A DNA stretch of 55,546 nucleotides from Nemertoderma westbladi (lineage: Eukaryota; Xenacoelomorpha; Nemertodermatida; Nemertodermatidae), in assembly GCA_032718475.1 (NCBI GenBank), contig JAUCBJ010001417.1, forward strand, positions 1 through 55,546. The letters run 5' to 3'. Shown here piece after piece: positions 45,454 to 55,495 of this stretch. How positions within the stretch are numbered: position 1 is the stretch's first letter; every line of letters begins with the position of its first letter. The notes below the pieces were generated by a model. That model ran no database searches. It was not told the DNA's origin and saw nothing but the letters and a program-made list of their open reading frames with translations. The position numbers and the translations under genes are program-made.

Positions 45454-48400
45454 ATGGCCGCCATTGAACAAACTTCTTGGTTGGAGCTAACACCAGAGGA
45501 TATCGATAAACTGGACAGGAGTAGCCTTATTACACACTGCAAATATGCAGAGATCCAGTTCGACACCAGGACGGCGACAGTAACGCTGCGTCATCGACTG
45601 CTCAAACTCATAACGGGGGAAGGTACCGGTACTACTACGCCGCACCCGGTACCTCCCGCCCAATTCGATATCGCTCAACTCATCGCTCAGCTCCGTTATG
45701 AACAACGGGACGCACAACGCGAACAACGGGAAGCCCAACGAGAAGTTCAGCGCGAACAAAGAGAGGAGGAACGGGAATTACGTTTATTACAACTCCTACA
45801 ACCACGGGGTGCTGATACAACGACGACGGAACAGCATCCTGGACGCCATAACCACGGACATAACGTTAGTTCCAGTGCTAAACTAATTGTCCAATCACCC
45901 CCAAACCTAGATATAGACTTTAATTATCAGCGTTTTAAACGCTGGGAAGTACAGTGGCGTAACTACGTTCGTGCCGTTAGACTCGACGAAAAACCACGAG
46001 AAGAACAGATATCTGTGTTTTTCTCTTACTGTTCCCCAGAATTCCTCAACCATATCCGTTATAGACTCGGAATATCCACCGAAACGGAAAAATCGGCGTC
46101 GGAAGTCCTGGAAGATATACGGGTTTATCTTCGCGCCGAGCAGAATGTAGTTGTGGATCGCCATAAACTGGTTCAACTACAGCAAGAACAGGGTCAGAAT
46201 TTCGACGATTATTACGTTCGCCTCTGCGAGATGGCCGAGGACGCCGAGCTTGAATCAATGACCAGGGACGACTGGTTAAACACCCTTCTGATCCGAGGAA
46301 TTCGGGACGATGAAACCCGGGAAGAATTATTCTCTAAACGTCCGCCAATGAATCGCCAAGAAACTGTCGACTTTTGTCGATCCCGCGAGATTGCAATTCG
46401 TGACACTCAACTCCTTAAACAGCGCCGTATTAGCGGAATACAGCAACCTACCGGTACCACAGACAACCGACAAGGAAGGAGTAAGTCGAAGTCGCGATAT
46501 AAGAGCGGTTATAAACGTTCTAAGGAAGAAATCCAAACCCGATCTCCTTCGGCCGCTCGAATTCGGGATGCAATGGCTAAAGCCAAAGCAAAGGGTGAAT
46601 GTATATACTGTGGTGGGAATTTTCCACATAGAGGCGGTGACTATTGCAAAGCGGCTGATAAAACTTGCCGTAATTGTAATATAAAAGGGCATTACGCATC
46701 ACAATGCGTCGCGGCAAAATACAAAAAACGTCCGCAAAACACTAGTGTAATCCGCATAGCGGATATCCATGGGTATACAGCCGCACACCGGAAACCGCTG
46801 GTTCCCATTGATTTTTATTTGGAGGGGGAATACGTTGGAAACACTACGTGTATTGCTGACACGGGGGCTCAAGTTATTGCTGCGGGCTCAGACATTCTAT
46901 ACGAATGGGCCCTGCCTGAGGGCGAAGGGGGTAAAATTGTGCCCCCAGACTGCCCATTGTTAAATGCCAATGGCGGAACTATATCTTGTGAAGGGATGAT
47001 TTATATGGAATTATCGGTTGGGAATGAAACCCATGGGGATTGGATTTATCTTTGTCCAGACCTTTTCAAAGATATATACTTATCTCTCCCTGCCTGTAAG
47101 GGGCTTGGGATTGTTCACCCAGAATTTCCCACCCCTCTTCATCTGGTAAGTGGGTGGAGAGAAACTTCTATAAATGTAATCCCTTGTAATCCCTCAAAAT
47201 CCCCAAATAAAATCCCGAACATAATATCAGCTGTACCTATAGAATATACTGTTATTCCAAAACCAATAAATAATATCCCAAACTTAATCTCAGCTGTACC
47301 TGTAGTTCATAATGATACCAATGTAAAAAATATTAAACAAGAACTTCTGGTGGAATTCCAGGATGTTTTTGCTAGTGGTGGTCCATTACGGACAATGACC
47401 GGGCCTCCCATGGAGATTGAGTTAAGGGACAATGCCCAACCATTTTGTATCCATGCAGCGCGGTCTATACCTTTCCCCTACAGGGAGAAAGCCCGATTGG
47501 AACTCATCGCCATGGAGACGCAGGGAATTATAGAACGGGTAGGGGATCGCCCTACTTTATGGTGCCACCCGATTGTGGTTTGCCCAAAGCCGAATTCCCC
47601 AGGAGAAATTCGCATGACTTTGGACCTCACTAAATTGAATTCCCAGGTCCACCGAACTACTCACAATTCCCGCACTCCATATGACGTAGTATCTGATCGA
47701 ACACCGGGGGCGCAAATATTTACAGTTCTAGACGCCAGGAAGGGGTACTGGCAGGTGGAACTTGCGGAATCCTCTCGGGATTATACGACTTTCATCACTC
47801 CATGGGGACGTTTTAGATATCGACGGGCTCCAATGGGGTTCATATCTACAGGCGATAGCTATAACTACCGTGGAGACATGGCACTCCAAGGGGTGCCACA
47901 GGTACATAAAGTGGTGGATGATATACTCATCCAGGACACTAACCTCACTGACCACATCCAGCGGGTTCGGACCATCCTTCAGAAATGCCGCGAGGCAGGG
48001 ATTACATTACATCCCTCAAAATGGCAATTCGCCCAACCCTGTGTAAAATTCGCCGGGTTTATTGTGTCTGGTGCAGGAACCGAAGCAGACCCTAATAAAC
48101 TCAAAGCAATAGCTGGCTATCCAACCCCTCTCAATATTACGGATCTTCGCAGCTTTATGGGCCTTGTGAACCAGTTAGGCCATTTTTCCAGCGAAATAAG
48201 CACATATGCAGCACCTCTCCGGGACTTATTGCGCACCCGTAATACTTTCATGTGGACCCCCAACCACCAAGATGCATTCCTGAAGGTGAAAAATGCATTG
48301 GTGCAACCACCAATCCTTGCACCATTTAATCTACAGGCAGAGACCAAGCTGGAAACAGATGCTAGCCGTCTGCATGGTTTCGGCTTCGATCTTCTACAGC

Positions 48401-50118
48401 GGCATGGAGATCATTGGAATTTAATATGTTGCGGTAGCCGTTTCCTGTCAGATGCAGAAACGCGCTATGCCACAATAGAACTGGAGTGCTGTGCGATACG
48501 ATATGCAATCCAGAAATGCCGCATATACTTATTGGGCCTTCCTTTATTCACAGTTGTGACAGATCACAGGCCTTTAGTCACACTATTTAATAACTACTCA
48601 GTTGATCAGGTCGAAAACACAAAAATTCAGCGGATCAAAAGTGATCTGCAATCCTGTTACCAATTCAAAGTCGAATGGCAAAAAGGAAAATCCCATAGAA
48701 TAGCCGACTGCCTTAGCCGTTCACCAGTTGACGACCCTTCCCCAGAGGAGGACGATTTCGATGGCTGTGACTTTAATATCGCTGCTGTGTGTGCTAAAAT
48801 CGAGGAAACAACACCCCGAATCAATGATCCCATCCTCGAGGAACTGCGTGTAGCAGCACAGGATGATTCGAACTACAAGAAACTCATCGAATTAATCCAA
48901 AATGATTTTAAGGATATCCGAGAGCTACCTCCATTTTTAAAAAAGTTTACATCGATTCGCGGTGAACTTTCATTAGCCGATGGACTAATCCTTTACCGGG
49001 ATAGGATTATTATCCCACAATCCCAACAGCCCGAAATATTACGTCGACTGCATACATCCCATCAGGGTATCACCCGTACCAAGCAGCGCGCCCGCCAGAC
49101 TGTATACTGGCCTGGAATATCACGTGATATTGAACTTATGATTAATAAATGCCTTGCTTGCCAGGAATTGCGACCCAGTCTCGCGAAAGAGACACTACAA
49201 TCTGATGAAATTCCAAACCATCCATTCCAATCTGTATCTACAGACCTTTTTGCAATTGGTAGTAAACACTACCTTGTTTACGTCGACCGACTTTCTGGCT
49301 ACCCAGATATTCATGAGTGGCGGTATGACCCAACTTCAAAGGAAGTTGCATATATTTTAAGACAGTGGTTTGTAGACCTAGGAGTCCCTGTTCTCTTGAG
49401 GTCAGATGGTGGACCTCAATTCAATGCAGCCTCATTCCGCGCATTCCTGAAGCGATGGGGAGTTGAATGGAGACCCAGCACCCCATACTTCCCGTCCAGT
49501 AATGGACATGCAGAAGCTGCAGTTAAATCCCTTAAACACCTTGCATCAAAGGTTCCCCGCCACGATACCAATTCTGAAGAGTTCCAGGATGGACTGCTGG
49601 AACTCCGCAATACCCCGAAAGCTGATGGACGATCACCTAACGAGATCGTTTTCGGTCGCCTATTACGATCTCGCATCCCGGCACACCACAACCGATACAA
49701 TCAATGTTGGCTGGATCAAGCTGATATTGCTGATAAACGTGCCGCTGATCTTCGTGACTACAATAAGGATATCTACAACCATTCTGCTCGCGATCTCCGA
49801 CCAATTAAAGTTGGTACTCGTGTATGGATTCAGGATCCACGGACCAGGCGCTGGTCCAATGTTGCAATAATTGTGGGCGTTGGTACTCGACGAGATTACC
49901 GGGTTAAACTGGCATCAGGTCGTGTATGGTGGCGCAACCGCCGTTTTCTCCGTCCTTACGTATCACCGGATGACACTGAAACTTCCAACCTTTCAAACGA
50001 TATCCCCAAACATTCACAAACTGAAACTATTTCTCCCGCAGCAGAATCTCTGCGACGAAGCCCTCGAACACGGACACCAGTTATTCGTTTCGGACATACA
50101 ACTACTATACCTATCTAA
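45454..50118 (+). CDS. Gag-Pol polyprotein of Ty3/gypsy element 2
   Basis: An intact 1554-residue frame with a strong start context (ACCATGG). Residues about 8-53 form an N-terminal helical segment that resembles a SAP-like fold (inference). Residues 83-116 are a charged Gln/Arg/Glu-rich, probably coiled-coil stretch. The Gag core spans about 150-320. Zinc knuckles lie at 383-418, including CRNCNIKGHYASQC. The protease has DTG at 469-471. Reverse transcriptase has Asp760 and VVDD at 820-823. RNase H has Asp969, Glu1009 and Asp1037. The integrase has His1200, His1203, Cys1233, Cys1236 and the triad Asp1264, Asp1318, Glu1354 (35 residues between the last two). The C-terminus is basic, with no chromodomain. 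The arrangement and the paired knuckles are like the K02A2.6-type gypsy elements of invertebrates. No stop or frameshift is seen. Confidence 0.95.
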   Translation: MAAIEQTSWLELTPEDIDKLDRSSLITHCKYAEIQFDTRTATVTLRHRLLKLITGEGTGTTTPHPVPPAQFDIAQLIAQLRYEQRDAQREQREAQREVQREQREEERELRLLQLLQPRGADTTTTEQHPGRHNHGHNVSSSAKLIVQSPPNLDIDFNYQRFKRWEVQWRNYVRAVRLDEKPREEQISVFFSYCSPEFLNHIRYRLGISTETEKSASEVLEDIRVYLRAEQNVVVDRHKLVQLQQEQGQNFDDYYVRLCEMAEDAELESMTRDDWLNTLLIRGIRDDETREELFSKRPPMNRQETVDFCRSREIAIRDTQLLKQRRISGIQQPTGTTDNRQGRSKSKSRYKSGYKRSKEEIQTRSPSAARIRDAMAKAKAKGECIYCGGNFPHRGGDYCKAADKTCRNCNIKGHYASQCVAAKYKKRPQNTSVIRIADIHGYTAAHRKPLVPIDFYLEGEYVGNTTCIADTGAQVIAAGSDILYEWALPEGEGGKIVPPDCPLLNANGGTISCEGMIYMELSVGNETHGDWIYLCPDLFKDIYLSLPACKGLGIVHPEFPTPLHLVSGWRETSINVIPCNPSKSPNKIPNIISAVPIEYTVIPKPINNIPNLISAVPVVHNDTNVKNIKQELLVEFQDVFASGGPLRTMTGPPMEIELRDNAQPFCIHAARSIPFPYREKARLELIAMETQGIIERVGDRPTLWCHPIVVCPKPNSPGEIRMTLDLTKLNSQVHRTTHNSRTPYDVVSDRTPGAQIFTVLDARKGYWQVELAESSRDYTTFITPWGRFRYRRAPMGFISTGDSYNYRGDMALQGVPQVHKVVDDILIQDTNLTDHIQRVRTILQKCREAGITLHPSKWQFAQPCVKFAGFIVSGAGTEADPNKLKAIAGYPTPLNITDLRSFMGLVNQLGHFSSEISTYAAPLRDLLRTRNTFMWTPNHQDAFLKVKNALVQPPILAPFNLQAETKLETDASRLHGFGFDLLQRHGDHWNLICCGSRFLSDAETRYATIELECCAIRYAIQKCRIYLLGLPLFTVVTDHRPLVTLFNNYSVDQVENTKIQRIKSDLQSCYQFKVEWQKGKSHRIADCLSRSPVDDPSPEEDDFDGCDFNIAAVCAKIEETTPRINDPILEELRVAAQDDSNYKKLIELIQNDFKDIRELPPFLKKFTSIRGELSLADGLILYRDRIIIPQSQQPEILRRLHTSHQGITRTKQRARQTVYWPGISRDIELMINKCLACQELRPSLAKETLQSDEIPNHPFQSVSTDLFAIGSKHYLVYVDRLSGYPDIHEWRYDPTSKEVAYILRQWFVDLGVPVLLRSDGGPQFNAASFRAFLKRWGVEWRPSTPYFPSSNGHAEAAVKSLKHLASKVPRHDTNSEEFQDGLLELRNTPKADGRSPNEIVFGRLLRSRIPAHHNRYNQCWLDQADIADKRAADLRDYNKDIYNHSARDLRPIKVGTRVWIQDPRTRRWSNVAIIVGVGTRRDYRVKLASGRVWWRNRRFLRPYVSPDDTETSNLSNDIPKHSQTETISPAAESLRRSPRTRTPVIRFGHTTTIPI

Positions 50119-50154
50119 ACTCGATCTTAACATAGTCCAAACTCTTAAGATCGT

Positions 50155-50168
50155 GAAGGAAAGGGGGA
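50155..50168 (+). other. Polypurine tract of element 2
   Basis: GAAGGAAAGGGGGA lies directly before the 3' LTR, the expected primer position for plus-strand DNA synthesis. Confidence 0.85.
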
Positions 50169-50446
50169 TGTTATATCCCAATGTCATAACCCTAGAAACA
50201 CTAGAGCTATAACATGGCTCGCCCCATATATATATATATATATAGACCTATGCCTGGTGATGGAGTACCGTATTAATTAGGCCTATTAGCGCTATAGACA
50301 GCGCGGTGTCTGACATCATGATACTGTGATATACTGATATATTATTACGATACTAATAATACGGACATATTACATATTATTATGATATTATGTTTTATAT
50401 TATATCTGACCGCCTAGTTCATCTACCCGCGGTCCAAGACATAACA
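50169..50446 (+). repeat. 3' LTR of element 2 (278 bp)
   Basis: Compared with the 5' LTR it has one A-to-G change, two changes near the end (TCGTTCATCAACC against TAGTTCATCTACC) and (TA)9 in place of (TA)10. Confidence 0.95.
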
Positions 50447-53255
50447 CCCACTAGTTCCGTACTCCTCCCCACTAGTTCCGTACTCCTCCCCACTAGTTCC
50501 GTTCTCATCCCCACTAGTTCCGTACTCCTCCCCACTAGTTCCGTTCTCCTCCCCACTAGTTCCGTACACTCATCCCCACTAGTTGCGTACTCCTCACCAC
50601 TAGTTCCGTACTCCTCCCACTAGTCCCGTACTCGTCCCACTAGTTCCGTACTTTTCCCCACTAGTTCCGTACTCCTCCCCACTAGTTCCGTACTCCTCCC
50701 CAGTAGTTCCGTTCTCCTCCCCACTAGTTCCGTACACTCATCCCCACTAGTTGCGTACTCCTCACCACTAGTTCCGTACTCCTCCCACTAGTTCCGTACT
50801 CCTCCCCACTAGTTCCGTACTCCTCCCCACTAGTTCCGTTATCCTCCCCACTAGTTCCGTTCTCCTCCCCACTAGTTCCGTACACTCATCCCCACTAGTT
50901 GCGTACTCCTCACCACTAGTTCCGTACTCCTCCCCACTAGTTCCGTACTCCTCCCCACTAGTTCCGTTATCCTCCCCACTAGTTCCGTACTCCTCCCCAC
51001 TAGTTCCGTTATCCTCCCCACTAGTTCCGTACTCCTCCCCACTAGTTCCGTTCTCCTCCCCACTAGTTCCGTACACTCATCCCCACTAGTTGCGTACTCC
51101 TCACCACTAGTTCCGTACTCCTCCCACTAGTTCCGTACTCCTCCCAACTAGTTCCGTACTCTTCCCCACTAGTTCCGTACTCCTCCCCACTAGTTCCGTA
51201 CTCCTCCCCACTAGTTCCGTACTCCTCCCACTAGTCCCGTACTCGTCCCACTAGTTCCGTACTCTTCCCCACTAGTTCCGTACTCCTCCCCACTAGTTCC
51301 GTACTCCTCCCCACTAGTTCCGTACTCCTCACCACTAGTTCCGTACTCATCCCCACTAGTTCCGTACTCCTCCCCACTAGTTCCGTTCTCATCCCCACTA
51401 GTTCCGTACTCCTCCCCACTAGTTCCGTTCTCCTCCCCACTAGTTCCGTACACTCATCCCCACTAGTTGCGTACTCATCACCACTAGTTCCGTACTCCTC
51501 CCACTAGTCCCGTACTCGTCCCACTAGTTCCGTACTCTTCCCCACTAGTTCCGTACTCCTCCCCACTAGTTCCGTACTCCTCCCCACTAGTTCCGTTCTC
51601 CTCCCCACTAGTTCCGTACACTCATCCCCACTAGTTGCGTACTCCTCACCACTAGTTCCGTACTCCTCCCACTAGTTCCGTACTCCTCCCCACTAGTTCC
51701 GTACTCCTCCCCACTAGTTCCGTTATCCTCCCCACTAGTTCCGTTCTCCTCCCCACTAGTTCCGTACACTCATCCCCACTAGTTGCGTACTCCTCACCAC
51801 TAGTTCCGTACTCCTCCCACTAGTCCCGTACTCCTCCCCACTAGTTCCGTACTCCTCCCCACTAGTTCCGTTATCCTCCCCACTAGTTCCGTACTCCTCC
51901 CCACTAGTTCCGTTATCCTCCCCACTAGTTCCGTACTCCTCCCCACTAGTTCCGTTCTCCTCCCCACTAGTTCCGTACACTCATCCCCACTAGTTGCGTA
52001 CTCCTCACCACTAGTTCCGTACTCCTCCCACTAGTTCCGTACTCCTCCCAACTAGTTCCGTACTCTTCCCCACTAGTTCCGTACTCCTCCCCACTAGTTC
52101 CGTACTCCTCCCCACTAGTTCCGTACTCCTCCCACTAGTCCCGTACTCGTCCCACTAGTTCCGTACTCTTCCCCACTAGTTCCGTACTCCTCCCCACTAG
52201 TTCCGTACTCCTCCCCACTAGTTCCGTACTCCTCACCACTAGTTCCGTACTCCTCCCCACTAGTGCCGTACTCCTCCCCACTAGTTCCGTACTCCTCCCC
52301 ACTAGTTCCGTTCTCCTCCCAACTAGTTCCGTACTCTTCCCAAATAGTTCCGTACTCCTCCCCACTAGTTCCGTACTCCTCCCCACTAGTTCCGTTCTCC
52401 TCCCAACTAGTTCCGTACTCTTCCCAAATAGTTCCGTACTCCTCCCAACTAGTTCCGTACTCCTCCCAACTAGTTCCGTACTCCTCCCCACTAGTTCCGT
52501 ACTCCTCCCAACTAGTCCCGTACTCCTCCCCACTAGTTCCGTACTCCTCCCCACTAGTTCCGTTCTCCTCCCCACTAGTTCCGTACTCCTCCCCACTAGT
52601 TCCGTACTCATCCCCACTAGTTGCGTACTCCTCACCACTAGTTCCGTACTCCTCCCACTTGTTCCGTACTCTTCCCCACTAGTTCCGTACTCCTCCCCAC
52701 TAGTTCCGTTCTCCTCCCCACTAGTTCCGTACTCCTCCCCACTAGTTCCGTTCTCCTCCCCACTAGTTCCGTACACTCATCCCCACTAGTTGCGTACTCC
52801 TCACCACTAGTTCCGTACTCCTCCCACTAGTCCCGTACTCGTCCCCACTAGATCCGTACTCCTCCCCACTAGTTCCGTTCTCCTCCCCACTAGTTCCGTA
52901 CTCCTCCCCACTAGTTCCGTACTCCTCCCCACTAGTTCCGTACTCCTCCCCACTAGTTCCGTACTCCCCACTAGTTCCGTACTCTTCCCCACTAGTTCCG
53001 TACTCCTCCCCACTAGTTCCGTACTCCTCCCCACTAGTTCCGTACTCCTCCCCACTAGTTCCGTACTCCTCCCCACTAGTTCCGTACTCCCCACTAGTTC
53101 CGTACTCCTCTCCACTAGTTCCGTTCTCCTCCCAACTAGTTCCATGCTCCTCCCCTCTAGTTCCGTACTCCTCCCCACTAGCTCTGTTCTCCTCCCCACT
53201 AGTTCCGTTCTCCTCCCCACTAGTTCCGCATTTCACCCCACTAGTTCTTCCTCCC
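50447..53255. repeat. 21-bp satellite, right block
   Basis: The same monomer continues after the right CCCAC duplication of element 2. Toward the right edge the copies become irregular: 16- to 18-bp short monomers occur at about 52960 and 53085, and the last recognisable copy is at about 53239-53255. As at the left end, edge copies are the most diverged, which is normal for satellites maintained by unequal exchange. Confidence 0.95.
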
Positions 53256-53994
53256 TACATTTTCTCTCCATGTCATTTCATAGGTTATTTGTATGTTTTA
53301 AAATTGATTATTGTTCTGAAACATTACAAGATATTAATTGTTAAGGTAACTAGTGATTTAAGTAGCTAGTATTTTTTTTGGTAACAGTTCCGTACAGCAC
53401 TACATTTTTATAAAATAAATCATTGTTACCATTGCAACATTTTAGAGTTCTAGAACAAAATATAAATATATAATAAATAATAAATAGAAAATATAAATAA
53501 TAAAACTCTTCTACTAGAACCTATACAAAATAAAAAATATAATGTTCTGTAACATATAGCTAGTTATTTTTCAAATTTAAAATTGCTAGATTTTAAAGGA
53601 AATTGTGCGAAATTCACAAAAGTCTAATTAAAGCTACTAAAAGACAAGGTACGGAGAAAAATAAGCAAAATATAGGACACCAGAGCTTTGTGTGGGGGAG
53701 GAGTGCATAAACTAAGAAGATAAATTATCCGAAAAACTTACAGAATACATGTGGATGCGACAGATAAGAAAAGGAAAATTCAACGATTCCATGAGATAAG
53801 GCCAACAAAAAGCCAATACCCAATGGGTAAATACTAATTAGTTACATCGGTATACAAAAACTCTATATAATCACTAATAATCTAAATGTATTCAGAAACC
53901 TATTTAAAAATAATTTTTTTTTAATTTACGAGCTATTTTAAAATTTAAATAAAACTAGCTATATGTTATATTGTTATGATATATTATATTATTA
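53256..53994. other. AT-rich right flank of the satellite
   Basis: No gene is seen. It includes one copy of a TTCTAGAAC-bearing repeat (53386-53590) and ends in the TTA target duplication (53992-53994) of the adjoining transposon. Confidence 0.4.
53386..53590. repeat. TTCTAGAAC-bearing dispersed repeat, copy 1
   Basis: It starts AGTTCCGTAC, continues with a TTTTTATAAAATAAATCATTG segment interrupted by few changes, then GTTCTAGAAC, and ends with CATATAGCTAG and TTTTTCAAATTTAAA. The same order appears at 55321-55495. Confidence 0.65.
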
Positions 53995-54313
53995 GGCTGT
54001 GTGTGTATACACCAGTGTTGACGTGCCACGGTTGACGGTTGACGGTTTACGAGTCACTGTTGACGAAATTTAGACCGTATACACCAGTGTTGTCGTGCCA
54101 CTTGTCACTGTTGACGGATTTTATTTTATATATTCGTGTTGTCCTAAGTTCTCAGTTCTAGAACAACTGTGATGTGGCGAAAATATCGCAATTGTATACT
54201 ATATAGAACACAAGTTTGGAATTTTGCCGGGCAGTCGGGGCACCACTGTTCCACATGTGGTACCAGTAATAGTAGTACAATTATTTAAACAATCAATTAT
54301 CTAAGTACCCGAA

Positions 54314-54730
54314 CTAATGTAATAAATAGATAATATTTAATCCTTTAAAACGTGTATGTTTAATAATAGAAGAAGACGAGTTAGGAATGGTATTTTTTGT
54401 TTTGGTTGGGAGAAAGAAACGCCGGAAACGGCCTAGGATATGGGTAAGAGATCTTTTCTTGCATAGAGAATATCTTGGGGAATTTGCCAGGACTTTTGCC
54501 CATTTAATGGATAATAAAGACGATGAGGTGTTCTCATCAATTACGCTCAAAATTTTACCAAAACAAAGTTGTAATACCAAACTAACCTTTTCTTGGGGGT
54601 TTAAATTTACTATCAACATAAATCCACACTTGCGCTCTTTGCTCCTTATGTTTATAATCGTTATGACAACATCCCACAACAATGGATTATTACGAACAAT
54701 TTCTATAAGTTCATGCTCGTAATCATCCAT
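54314..54730 (-). pseudogene. N-terminal fragment of a MADF-domain (Harbinger second) protein
   Basis: The frame starts MDDYEHELIEIVRNNPLLWD, the usual opening of a MADF (Myb/SANT-like) DNA-binding domain, which PIF/Harbinger elements encode beside their transposase. The YK...K and W that should follow are not found. The remaining codons are antisense to the transposase fragment, so only about the first 22-25 residues are meaningful. Confidence 0.5.
54387..54722 (+). pseudogene. N-terminal fragment of a Harbinger-like transposase
   Basis: The frame has 111 codons. Residues 9-45 read GRKKRRKRPRIWVRDLFLHR then EYLGEFARTFAHLMDNKDD, close to the start of PIF/Harbinger transposases and HARBI1-like proteins (basic run, W-V-R, then an acidic helix). 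After about residue 50 the likeness stops. The downstream half is antisense to the MADF fragment. The DDE catalytic domain is absent. Confidence 0.5.
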
Positions 54731-55320
54731 CTTACAGAAAGTAAAAAGTATCCAAGTAAAAAATTAATAAATCATAATTTTATTTATTTTATTTATTTCA
54801 TACAACTCCATCCTAGTATTGAAATAAACTCGCATTAACAGATTGCAAATTATAAATAAAATATAAAATTAATATTTAATTAATTAATCTATTAATTAAT
54901 TATTATTACAGTACTACACATTGGAGTATAGAATCCCTAAATATCTATCAAAATTCTCACGTTTTAATTAATTGTTTTCATTTTGAAGTGTTGCCGTATT
55001 AGAAATAATGAAGATGCTCATTCCTCAAATAAAAAAAACACATTACCCTCCAACGTGTGACTCGTAAACGTCAACACACCAACACAAAACCACCACCATT
55101 TAAAACGGTATATGCATATCCAATGTTATGTTAATAAGTGTTGGCGTTTTAGAATTAATGAGCACCATGAAAAAGTAACCCGTAAACCGCCAACCGTAAC
55201 AAGTGACACGTCAACACAGGTTTTCATTTCAAATTTCACGCGTAAACCGTCAACCATCAACCGTGACACGTGACACGCCAACACTGGTGTATACGCAGCC
55301 TTACAGTTCCAGTTCCATAC

Positions 55321-55495
55321 AGTTCCGTACGTAGTCGCATTTTTATAACATAAATCATCGTTACCATGGCAACATTGTAGAATTCTAGAACAAAATATAA
55401 TTATTATACTCTATTCTAGAACATAAATAAAATAAAAAATATAATGTTCTAGAACATATAGCTAGACATTTTTCAAATTTAAATTGGCTAGTAAT
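55321..55495. repeat. TTCTAGAAC-bearing dispersed repeat, copy 2
   Basis: Same orientation and order of motifs as 53386-53590: AGTTCCGTAC, a TTTTTATAACATAAATCATC segment, a CATGGCAACATTGTAGAATTC region, GTTCTAGAAC and CATATAGCTAG. The window ends in AT-rich sequence after it. Confidence 0.62.

Larger units (their letters stand above)
45133..50446 (+). mobile_element. Ty3/gypsy LTR retrotransposon, element 2 (5314 bp)
   Basis: It has LTRs of 280 and 278 bp, TG...CA ends, a 5-bp target duplication, a primer-binding site, a polypurine tract and one uninterrupted Gag-Pol frame. The LTRs differ by three substitutions and one TA unit, so the insertion is recent but older than element 1 if both mutate alike. 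It looks complete and possibly active. Confidence 0.95.
53995..55300. mobile_element. PIF/Harbinger-like DNA transposon, deletion derivative (1306 bp)
   Basis: The terminal inverted repeats begin GGCTGTGTGTGTATACACCA on the left and, reversed, GGCTGCGTATACACCAGTGT on the right. Inner repeats of GTTGACGG and GTTTACG lie in both. The flanks are TTA on both sides (53992-53994, 55301-55303), as expected for PIF/Harbinger targets. Inside are start fragments of two convergent genes, a transposase (plus) and a MADF-domain protein (minus). The rest of both genes is missing, so this copy cannot move alone. Confidence 0.72.

Noticed and set aside
45454-50212. Secondary frames inside element 2
   Set aside because: They overlap the intact 1554-residue polyprotein and contain no motifs. 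The frame 49871-50212 is an out-of-frame shadow of its C-terminus.
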